DNA of 54,711 nucleotides, taken from assembly GCA_934476455.1 (NCBI GenBank), contig CAKSNY010000015.1:1-54711 (forward strand), written 5' to 3'. A model generated the notes under the pieces. The model did no database searches, was not told the origin of the DNA, and was given only the letters and a program-made list of their open reading frames with translations. This DNA comes from an uncultured Clostridia bacterium. Its GTDB lineage: Bacteria > Bacillota > Clostridia > UMGS1883. Made by a program: the position numbers and the translations under genes. This document shows, one piece after another, positions 1 to 6,819 of the stretch (position 1 is its first letter; each line of letters starts with the position of its first letter).

Positions 1-212
1 GTTTATTAAAATTTAGCGGACTGTTTTTTCTAACATTTTTCTAACATTTGTTCAAAAAACCGATTTCGGACAGCTTGGGAAGATGCACATTTTTTGATTT
101 GAAAATGCTCTTAAATCGCTTTATACAGGGAAATACAAGGTCTTTAATAATGTGTAATAAAGCATAAAGGAAAATTTATTTTAATTTTCGAATCCTAGTT
201 CGGCAACCACGT
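1..212. other. AT-rich stretch, no gene seen
   Basis: No coding frame with a plausible start, ribosome binding site or recognisable protein was found on either strand. There is a short direct repeat of TTTCTAACATTT near bases 28-50. The stretch may belong to a gene or intergenic region that continues to the left of the window. Confidence 0.4.
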
Positions 213-243
213 CGGAGCAAAGTTCGCTTTGCTCCGTTTTTCT
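213..243 (+). terminator. Rho-independent terminator-like hairpin
   Basis: A perfect 10-bp stem (CGGAGCAAAG at 213-222, its complement at 227-236) closed by a TTCG tetraloop is followed on the plus strand by a run of T. It has the form of an intrinsic terminator for plus-strand transcription, yet no intact plus-strand gene precedes it, which suggests that the gene it served has been lost or lies outside the window. Confidence 0.6.
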
Positions 244-345
244 ATGCAGAAAAACATCCGCCCGCTTCCTTGCTCCTCCTTTTTCGCAAAAAGGCACGCT
301 CGGCTCGCCTGCTCGCTTGTAAACGCGCTTACGGCGGCTCACATC

Positions 346-1059
346 GCTAAGGTCAGCCCAAAACACTGAGTATGGAGTTACAAAAGCATAATTCCATGCA
401 GCAAAAGCGGAGGAATTCACATACATAACTACCTTTTCACCATTTATTTCAATTTCATAAAAGTCTTTTATTTCCTTTCCTGCCTTCAACTGCTTATCCG
501 CAGGTATTCTGCTTCCCATTGAAAAATAACTTTTCCCGCTTTCATCATAAATAAGTACAGATGTCTCAGTGTCTGCCCCAAGCTTCGCCAATTCATTCTC
601 ATAACGTGATGAATCTATTTGCGTAAACAGCGTTATATCTTTTTTATACAATCTGTCAAGCGGTAATACATAGCATAATTTCGCCATTTTTTCCACCTTT
701 TTTTCTGCGTTGTTATCAAAAACATAGAATCCCGAATGCTTTTTATTTAAAAATTCATCGTGCCATTTTTCGTAGTTCATATCCGAATTGCTGTAAAACA
801 CATCATAATAATGTTCGGGAGAACTCACATTTCCCAATGAATTTATTATCACATCTTCGCTTTTTATGTACACAAAAAACTTATCGACCAAATTCATTTC
901 TCTGCGTAACCTTGACACAATTTTCCCTAACTCAAAATGAGCTTCGGCACTGTGCGGCGGATTTAAAAAATTCTCCGCAAACCGCTCATCAGAGGTCAGT
1001 TTAAGCGCATACATTCTACAGTCGTCTGTGAGCATATTCATTTTATTGCTGAAAGCGTA
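346..1059 (-). pseudogene. Remnant of membrane sensor domain, AraC-family regulator type
   Basis: The minus-strand frame over these bases encodes about 235 residues resembling the extracellular (Cache-like) sensing region of large membrane-bound AraC-family regulators: charged helices (MLTDDCRMYALKL, then EKWHDEF), a mid-region KLCYVLPLDRLY and a final WNYAFVTPYSVFWADL. The upstream membrane segment and everything after the sensor (second membrane helix, linker, helix-turn-helix) are missing. The open frame runs on at both ends into sequence with no protein character, so it is an open but truncated relic. The family call is from general resemblance only. Confidence 0.5.
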
Positions 1060-1332
1060 CCCGCCGCCCTCCGCGCAATAACGTGCAACGGGGTAAACGT
1101 GCTTGCTATGGGCGCTTTTTACGTTGCACCCGCAATGGGCTGCGATATTGCAGACGCATACCTTAACGCAGAGCTTGGCAGCGGGTACGAATGGTGGAAA
1201 AACTTCTACGAATTTCACAAGCTTGCCATTGATGAACTGGAAGCGTTTGATTATAACGAATACAAAAAAAACGGCTTTAAGGTGCATAAACTCGGCGATT
1301 TTCCGCTTAAGCTTGAAACAAAACCCGAATAA
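1060..1332 (+). pseudogene. Remnant of an unidentified protein, C-terminal end only
   Basis: The plus-strand frame is open from about 1048 to the stop at 1332 and encodes a protein-like segment (GYEWWKNFYEFHKL, then NGFKVHKLGDFPLKL) without a ribosome binding site or convincing start; a GTG at 1099 is the only early candidate. It looks like the last 80-90 residues of a soluble protein whose 5' part was deleted. It abuts the opposite-strand sensor remnant. I do not recognise the family. Confidence 0.4.
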
Positions 1333-1376
1333 GGCTTTCAAAGCAATACCGTGCTATAAATCGGCAATTTAGTTTA

Positions 1377-1405
1377 TTTACATCATAGAAATCGCTTGCT
1401 ATAAT
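1377..1405 (+). promoter_or_regulatory. Sigma-A type promoter for the Gfo/Idh/MocA gene
   Basis: TTTACA at 1377-1382 and TATAAT at 1400-1405 are separated by exactly 17 bases. Transcription would start near 1412, leaving a short leader containing the GGAGGA ribosome binding site at 1415-1420. Confidence 0.75.
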
Positions 1406-1427
1406 AAAGCTTGCGGAGGATGATTCT

Positions 1428-2444
1428 ATGTGTAATGCGGAAAGTAAGAAAGTTTATAAAATTGCCCTTATAGGCTGCGGTTGTATGGGTGCGGCGCATT
1501 TGGACTACATATGTAGAAAGGACAACGTCTTTTTACAGTGCGTGTGCGATACCGACATAAGCCGTGCAGAGGATTTTAAAAAACGATACGGCGCCGCACA
1601 ATGCGAAACCGATTATAAAAAGGTCGTTTGCATAAAAGATATTGACATAGTTATTATCGCAACGTATCCGTCGTCACATCTCGAAATACTTGAAAAATGC
1701 CTGGAAAACAAAAAGCACGTATTGTGTGAAAAACCCATTTCAAATAATCTTGAATCGGGGCAAAAAATGGTTGACCTTATAAAAAGCCACCCCGAATGTA
1801 AGGTTTTAATAGGCTATATACTGCGCCATAACAAAACCTATCGGCAAGTTGCGAAAATGATTAAGCAGGGCGCTATAGGAAAGCCCGTTATAATGCGAAT
1901 GGCGCAAAACCACCATACAATGGATTGGAAAAAGTATCTCAGGCTTATTTGCGAAACCTCGCCCATTATTGACTGCGGGGTGCATTATCTTGACGTTATG
2001 CGCTGGTTTACCGGGGAGGAAATAACCGATGTATCTGGCATATGCCAAAGAACGGAAAAAGATGTTCCCGAGGGTAACTATAACTACGGCTTGATAACTG
2101 TTTCAATGTCGGGCGGCTCTGTCGCTTATTACGAGGCAGGCTGGGGAAACACAATAGCTGCGGACAATCTTAAGGAATTTGTAGGGCCTAAAGGCAGAAT
2201 AAAAATTACCTACGAATGTGCGCGCCGCGAAAACCGCGAAGAAGGGGATTTGATAGAATACTACACCTATCCCGAAAAAAAGTATGAAATAATAAACATA
2301 AAATGCAACCGAAAGCCCACCGACGACCAGTTGCAGGAGCTTATTGATATGATAGAACAAAATAAGGAGGGTTCCCCCACAATTGACGATGTGCTTGAAA
2401 GCTTTAAATGGGCAATACGCGCCGATAAGGCTATAAATAAATAA
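1428..2444 (+). CDS. Gfo/Idh/MocA family oxidoreductase
   Basis: Predicted NAD(P)-dependent dehydrogenase of 338 residues acting on a sugar, inositol or related polyol; the exact substrate cannot be read from sequence. The N-terminal Rossmann fold shows IALIGCGCMGAAHL (residues 12-25), and the family motif EKPIS, which carries the catalytic-site lysine, lies near residue 103. The C-terminal half is the usual alpha/beta domain, with the CGVHYLD histidine motif near residue 187. The ATG follows GGAGGA by seven bases and a near-consensus promoter. It converges on a GH3 glucosidase across a shared terminator, so a role in glycoside or sugar catabolism is plausible but inferred. Confidence 0.9.
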   Translation: MCNAESKKVYKIALIGCGCMGAAHLDYICRKDNVFLQCVCDTDISRAEDFKKRYGAAQCETDYKKVVCIKDIDIVIIATYPSSHLEILEKCLENKKHVLCEKPISNNLESGQKMVDLIKSHPECKVLIGYILRHNKTYRQVAKMIKQGAIGKPVIMRMAQNHHTMDWKKYLRLICETSPIIDCGVHYLDVMRWFTGEEITDVSGICQRTEKDVPEGNYNYGLITVSMSGGSVAYYEAGWGNTIAADNLKEFVGPKGRIKITYECARRENREEGDLIEYYTYPEKKYEIINIKCNRKPTDDQLQELIDMIEQNKEGSPTIDDVLESFKWAIRADKAINK

Positions 2445-2461
2445 TTTTTGGTATAAAATAA

Positions 2462-2514
2462 AAGCGGGCTTTTTGCCCGCTTGAAACGTGTCGGATTTAC
2501 CGGCACGCTTTTTT
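2462..2514. terminator. Double hairpin terminator between converging genes
   Basis: First stem: AAGCGGGC (2462-2469) with its complement (2475-2482). Second stem: CGTGTCGG (2487-2494) with CCGGCACG (2500-2507), one G-U pair, followed by CTTTTTTA. The second hairpin is nearly the same sequence as the first hairpin of the dispersed repeats at 6508 and 41580. It can end transcription of the plus-strand oxidoreductase and overlaps the stop of the minus-strand glucosidase gene. Confidence 0.75.
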
Positions 2515-4819
2515 ATTCTTTTTTAAGTATCATCCCAAGCACGCGCTTTGCACTTCTTATAAGCTGCGAACGCGGCGCCTCCCCCTCTTTAAACCATTCG
2601 CACGGCATTTTAATATCGTTGCCGGCTGCAATTTCCTTTATATGATTTGCATAGTTTACCCAGTCGGTTGTTACCATACCGGAAAAGCCCCATTCGCCGC
2701 GCAGAATTCCCTCCAACAGTTCCCCGTTTTCAGAAGGGTATATTCCGTTCACTTTGTTGTACGATGTCATTATCATATCCGGCGCAGCCTCTTTTACACA
2801 TATCTCAAACCCGCGCAGATAAATTTCTCTTAAGGCACGTTCCGATACCACCGAATCAGAGATTTTTCTTTCCGTTTCCTTATTGTTGCACGCAAAATGC
2901 TTTGCACACGCCGATACCCCGACAGACTGTATTCCGCGCACCATGGCAGCTGCCATTTTGCCCGATATATACGGATCTTCCGAATAGTACTCAAAATTTC
3001 TGCCGCAAAGCGGGCTTCTGTGTATATTAAGCGCCGGTGTAAGCCAGATAAAAAGATTATTTTCCTTTGCTTCAAGCGCCCCTGCCTTGCCGATTTCTTC
3101 AAGCAGCTTTTCGTCCCATGTGCAGGCAAGCAGCGTTGCTACGGGAAATGCCGTTGTTGTTATGCCCGTTTTTTCCTTTATACGCACACCTGCCGGACCG
3201 TCGGTTGTCATTACCGGCGGAATACCGTATTGTTCCATGCCTCCCATTCCGGAGGAATTTGCAACGCCTCTGTTTTTGCAGCCCGTTAAAAGGGTTAAAA
3301 GATCGTCATTGTTAAACTGCGCCAAAAAATCGTCAACAGATATTTTATTTTCGTAAACATCATGAAGCACAGCCCTTATATCCGGTGCAATACCGCACGG
3401 CTTTTCCGCCGGATATAAAAGCATTTCGCGCGTTACGTTTTCCGCAGCGGTAAAAGAACCGTCATCTTTCATCCTCTTATCAAGCGTCCGCGGCGGACAA
3501 AGCTGCGTAAGCTGTTTCACCACTGTATTTTCCGAAACCCTGTAAACAAAATCCTGCTTTTCGCAATCCCTTACGTTTTCACCTACATAAAATACGTAAT
3601 CGCCCTTTTCAAGAACATATGCGGATTTTTGTATTGCCCCCGTATCATCGTACAGCGCCATATCCGCTATATCAAACACTGCGCTGCTCGTAAATTTTTC
3701 TCCCTTTTCAAGCTGCGGCGTCTTAAAAAATGCCGCAAGCTGCTTTTTAGGTTTTGTTATGCTTCCTTTCGGCGCGGAAAAATATATCTGAACAACCTCT
3801 TTACCGCTTTTTTCACCGATGTTTGTAACTGTTGCCGTCACGCTGATTTTTTTATCCGCAACACTGATTTTTGTATCCGAAATACAAAACCGTGTGTAGT
3901 TGAGCCCGTAGCCGAACGGATATACAACCGTCTTATCCGCTTCGGGGATTGTTTCAAAATATCTGTAGCCTACAAAAACATCCTCGCGGTATTTTACATA
4001 TTTGCGGCTTTCCTCAAACCCGTCGCTTGATGGGTAATCTTCAAGGCGGCGGGCAAAGGTATCGACAAGCCTGCCGGCGGGATATGCATCACCGAACAGC
4101 ATTTTTGCAGCGGCAAAACCGCCCTCCATCCCGTTTTGCCATATCTGAAGCGCCGCACCGATATCGGGGTTTTCTGAAAACCATGTAACGTCTGTAACTG
4201 CTCCCACATTCAGCACAACCAAAATTTTGGAAAAGCTTTTGCATACCGAAGCTACCATTGCCTTTTCGTTGGGGCTTAAATAAAAGTAATTGTCATCCCC
4301 GTTAAAAGTATGGTCCCAATCCTCGCCTGAAAAGCGGCTTATTGTTATAATTGCCGTATCTGAAAACTGTGCCGCCCGCTTTATTAGAGCCTCGTCAAGC
4401 TGCGGCTCGTCAATCGTTCCTCTTTCGCGGCAGGTGCAACCCATTTCCTTATAAATGCCAACCGGTTCTTTTTTAAGCTCTTCCTTTACGTATTCTCTGT
4501 AAAAGGATGAAAGCTCCTCAAATAATTCTGCCTGCGGCGCACACCTTTTTATTCCGTCATAAATATTTGTAACATAGGCGCAGCTCACATCGCCCGAGCC
4601 GCCGCCGCCCTTTACAAAATCGAACTGCGCTTTGCCGAAAATTGCTATGCGCGCATCCTTTGCAAGCGGCAAAAGATTGTTCTCGTTTTTTAAAAGCACT
4701 GCTCCTTCGCACGCTGCCTTTAATGAAAGCGCAATATGCTCATCGCACCCTGTTATACGTGTGCCGCCTTTGCCTATAGGCAAACATGGCTGAAAGTTTA
4801 ATCTTGCCCATTTTTCCAT
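2513..4819 (-). CDS. Glycoside hydrolase family 3 beta-glucosidase, permuted domain order
   Basis: Predicted cytoplasmic beta-glycosidase of about 768 residues with no signal peptide. The usual GH3 order is reversed: the alpha/beta sandwich domain comes first (LLKNENNLLPL near residue 45), then YPFGYGLNY and a fibronectin III-like domain, and last the TIM-barrel domain (GPAGVRIK near 545, AKHFACNN near 635). The nucleophile should be the Asp of GFSGMVTTDW, about residue 719. This reversed order is known for Ruminococcus albus and Butyrivibrio fibrisolvens beta-glucosidases. The start at 4819 is preferred to 4843 because AGGGGG lies correctly upstream of it. The divergent AraC gene is a likely regulator. 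Confidence 0.9.
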   Translation of the reverse strand: MEKWARLNFQPCLPIGKGGTRITGCDEHIALSLKAACEGAVLLKNENNLLPLAKDARIAIFGKAQFDFVKGGGGSGDVSCAYVTNIYDGIKRCAPQAELFEELSSFYREYVKEELKKEPVGIYKEMGCTCRERGTIDEPQLDEALIKRAAQFSDTAIITISRFSGEDWDHTFNGDDNYFYLSPNEKAMVASVCKSFSKILVVLNVGAVTDVTWFSENPDIGAALQIWQNGMEGGFAAAKMLFGDAYPAGRLVDTFARRLEDYPSSDGFEESRKYVKYREDVFVGYRYFETIPEADKTVVYPFGYGLNYTRFCISDTKISVADKKISVTATVTNIGEKSGKEVVQIYFSAPKGSITKPKKQLAAFFKTPQLEKGEKFTSSAVFDIADMALYDDTGAIQKSAYVLEKGDYVFYVGENVRDCEKQDFVYRVSENTVVKQLTQLCPPRTLDKRMKDDGSFTAAENVTREMLLYPAEKPCGIAPDIRAVLHDVYENKISVDDFLAQFNNDDLLTLLTGCKNRGVANSSGMGGMEQYGIPPVMTTDGPAGVRIKEKTGITTTAFPVATLLACTWDEKLLEEIGKAGALEAKENNLFIWLTPALNIHRSPLCGRNFEYYSEDPYISGKMAAAMVRGIQSVGVSACAKHFACNNKETERKISDSVVSERALREIYLRGFEICVKEAAPDMIMTSYNKVNGIYPSENGELLEGILRGEWGFSGMVTTDWVNYANHIKEIAAGNDIKMPCEWFKEGEAPRSQLIRSAKRVLGMILKKE

Positions 4820-4837
4820 TTTTCTTTCCCCCTTTAC

Positions 4838-4866
4838 TTGCATTATAACTGCTTACAGTGTATAAT
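4838..4866 (+). promoter_or_regulatory. Promoter for the AraC-family gene
   Basis: TTGCAT (4838-4843), 17 bases, TATAAT (4861-4866). It overlaps the translation start region of the divergent glucosidase gene, so the two transcripts may interfere or share a control site. Confidence 0.55.
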
Positions 4867-4928
4867 TCTATACATAAATCTATATAAAATAAGACAAAAA
4901 TTGCGTTTTAAGTATTGGAGATGGTTTT

Positions 4929-5699
4929 TTGAAATATGAATTTCACCGCCAAACCGCCTTTTCCGCATATTACACCGCTTCACACTCTTTTGAAAGGCAT
5001 ATCCACAGCGACATTGAAATTGCATATTGCTTTTCGGGGCAGCAAACCGTAATTATAGGCGGCACAAGATATTCACTGTCTAAAGGGGAGGCTGCTGTTA
5101 TCTTTCCGCACCAAGCGCACGAATATGTATGTGAAAAAAATTCCCGCGGAAACCATATTGCGCTTATATGCGACAGCGGCGTTATATCCTCCGTATTTCC
5201 GTTTATAAAAAACCACATACCAAAAAGCGCCCTTGTTCCGGCAGATAAAATCCATGCCGAAACAAGGGACGCATTTTCCCGCGCGATAGATTGCCAAAAC
5301 CGTGCCGCCGTTTTCGGCTATGCGCTTGTAATTTTGTCCGGTCTTATGGAAAATCTGGAGCTTCGCAAAACGGAAACCCTGCCCGATTCTACCGCTGCAA
5401 GGCTTGTTTCCTATGTTTATGAAAACTATAACCGCAATATTACCTTAAAAAGTATCTCGCGTGAATTCGGAATGAGCGAATACTACCTGTCGCACGTATT
5501 TTCAAAATGTTTGAATATAAATTTCAGGCGCTTTCTTGACAGCGTGCGCACAGAAAAGGCTGCCGCACTTTTAAATACGCAAGACCTTTCTATGACGCAG
5601 ATTGCCGAGCAAAGCGGCTTTTATTCACAGCGCACATTTAACCGTGCTTTTAAAAGCATATACGAAATGACCCCGCGGGAATATAAAAAAGGCTTATAG
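4929..5699 (+). CDS. AraC family transcriptional regulator
   Basis: Regulator of 256 residues: an N-terminal cupin-like ligand-binding domain (HIHSDIEIAYCFSGQQ near residues 26-41, HQAHEYV near 60) and a C-terminal double helix-turn-helix (residues about 155-255) ending in the family signature SGFYSQRTFNRAFKSIYEMTPREYKK. Such proteins usually sense a sugar and activate neighbouring catabolic genes; the divergent GH3 glucosidase is the obvious target, by inference. Translation appears to start at TTG (4929) eight bases after GGAG, because the nearby ATG is out of frame. Confidence 0.85.
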   Translation: MKYEFHRQTAFSAYYTASHSFERHIHSDIEIAYCFSGQQTVIIGGTRYSLSKGEAAVIFPHQAHEYVCEKNSRGNHIALICDSGVISSVFPFIKNHIPKSALVPADKIHAETRDAFSRAIDCQNRAAVFGYALVILSGLMENLELRKTETLPDSTAARLVSYVYENYNRNITLKSISREFGMSEYYLSHVFSKCLNINFRRFLDSVRTEKAAALLNTQDLSMTQIAEQSGFYSQRTFNRAFKSIYEMTPREYKKGL

Positions 5700-5710
5700 C
5701 AAAAGCCCGG

Positions 5711-5754
5711 AAAGGAGCTGTTTAAAAAGCCTTAACTTTTTAAACAGCTCCTTT
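5711..5754. terminator. Bidirectional terminator, perfect 19-bp stem
   Basis: AAAGGAGCTGTTTAAAAAG at 5711-5729 pairs perfectly with 5736-5754 around a six-base loop. It sits between the converging AraC and pflA genes; the A/T-rich ends allow it to act on both strands. Confidence 0.8.
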
Positions 5755-5756
5755 AA

Positions 5757-6485
5757 TCAATACGTTTTTACGGCGCTTTCTATTATTTTCAAGGCGCCTT
5801 GCGCCTGCTCATTTGTAGCATCGGGAATGTTTTCGAGCGGATAAGGGATTTTAAGCTTTTCATACTTATATTTTCCCATCGAGTGATACGGTAAAACCTC
5901 TATCCTTTTAACGTTTTCAAGCGTGCCTATAAACCGGCCCAAACGTAAAAGCGCGCCTTCATCAAGCGTTATTCCGGGAACTAACACATGGCGTATCCAA
6001 ACGGGTATTTTTTTATCGCTTAAATATTGTGCAAAGTCAAGTATGTTTTTATTCGGCTTTCCCGTAAGCTTAATATGCGCCTCCTCGTCTATATGCTTTA
6101 TGTCAAGCATAACCAGGTCTGTAACCTTTAAAAGCGCATCTGTTTTCTCGGTATCGCATAGATTAAACATTATTCCTGAGGTATCAAGGCAGGTATTTAC
6201 ACCTTTATTTTTTGCAAGGGTGAAAAGCTCGGTCACAAATTCCTGCTGAAGCATCGGTTCTCCCCCGCTCACGGTAATGCCGCCGCCGTTTTTCCAATAG
6301 TTTTTATATTTTAATGCGCGGTTAAAAACGTCCTTTGCTTCCGCCGCGTCGCCCCCCTCCTTCCATGTGTCGGGGTTATGGCAGTATTTGCAGCGCATCG
6401 GGCAGCCGTTAAGAAAAACAGCAAACCGAACGCCCGGGCCGTCCACCGAAGCAAACGTTTCGTATGAATGAATATAACCTTTCAT
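5757..6485 (-). CDS. pflA: Pyruvate formate-lyase activating enzyme
   Basis: Radical SAM glycyl-radical activase of 242 residues. It uses a 4Fe-4S cluster and S-adenosylmethionine to put the radical on the glycine of PflB. The cluster motif CX3CX2C is Cys28, Cys32 and Cys35 in NGCPMRCKYCHNPDTW; the GGEP motif follows near residue 80. The family's extra ferredoxin insert is absent, as in true PflA. The ATG is preceded by GGAGG. It lies downstream of pflB on the same strand, but 334 bp away with a terminator and a repeat between, so it may have its own promoter or be expressed at a lower level by read-through. Confidence 0.95.
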   Translation of the reverse strand: MKGYIHSYETFASVDGPGVRFAVFLNGCPMRCKYCHNPDTWKEGGDAAEAKDVFNRALKYKNYWKNGGGITVSGGEPMLQQEFVTELFTLAKNKGVNTCLDTSGIMFNLCDTEKTDALLKVTDLVMLDIKHIDEEAHIKLTGKPNKNILDFAQYLSDKKIPVWIRHVLVPGITLDEGALLRLGRFIGTLENVKRIEVLPYHSMGKYKYEKLKIPYPLENIPDATNEQAQGALKIIESAVKTY

Positions 6486-6507
6486 ATTTTGCCTCCATTA
6501 CCTAATG

Positions 6508-6741
6508 GCGTGTCGATAAATCCGACACGCTTCAAGCCTAAAGCTCGCTTTCGGAGCTTTCGTTTGCTTAAGCATATGTGTTCGTATGCTGACACATATG
6601 CTTTCGCTCGCGCGGCTATCCGCACCAGCCCTTGCAGGGAGCGGTTTTTGCACTGCACGCCCGCGAAAACCGCGTTTTTTACGTCAGAGGGGATTTCCCC
6701 TCTGACAACTCCACAAATTATCGAATTTTAGTTTTTCTACA
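6508..6741 (+). repeat. Dispersed structured repeat, copy A
   Basis: About 234 bp made of hairpins joined by conserved linkers: GCGTGTCGATAAATCCGACACGC, then AAAGCTCGCTTTCGGAGCTTT, a variable middle, a GC-rich part (GAGCGGTTTTTGC ... GCGAAAACCGCG) and GTCAGAGGGGATTTCCCCTCTGAC near 6689-6712. A close copy in the opposite orientation lies at 41366-41580. The copies differ most in the middle. No terminal transposon features, target duplications or coding sequence were seen. It fills the gap between pflB and pflA. Confidence 0.85.
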
Positions 6742-6743
6742 GT

Positions 6744-6780
6744 CCGGGCGTGCAGCAAAACTATTTTACTGCACGCCCGG
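6744..6780 (-). terminator. Hairpin downstream of pflB
   Basis: CCGGGCGTGCAG (6744-6755) pairs perfectly with 6769-6780 around a loop in which AAAA and TTTT can pair further. The T-run on the minus strand is poor, so it may end transcription weakly or protect the 3' end of pflB mRNA. Confidence 0.6.
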
Positions 6781-6819
6781 CTTAGTATTAACAAAAATAC
6801 TCTATATAATTCAGATTCC

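Noticed and set aside
181..1341. A 386-residue minus-strand open frame as one gene
   Set aside because: Only the middle part resembles a protein family; the N-terminal part is antisense to a plus-strand coding remnant and the C-terminal part is hairpin-rich non-coding DNA.
6468..6731. Short plus-strand frame in repeat copy A, with a matching peptide in copy B (SPCKERFL ... PAKTAFFTSEGISPLTTPQI)
   Set aside because: The shared peptide is explained by nucleotide similarity of the repeat. There is no ribosome binding site, the frame starts inside pflA antisense or flanking genes, and it crosses the hairpins.
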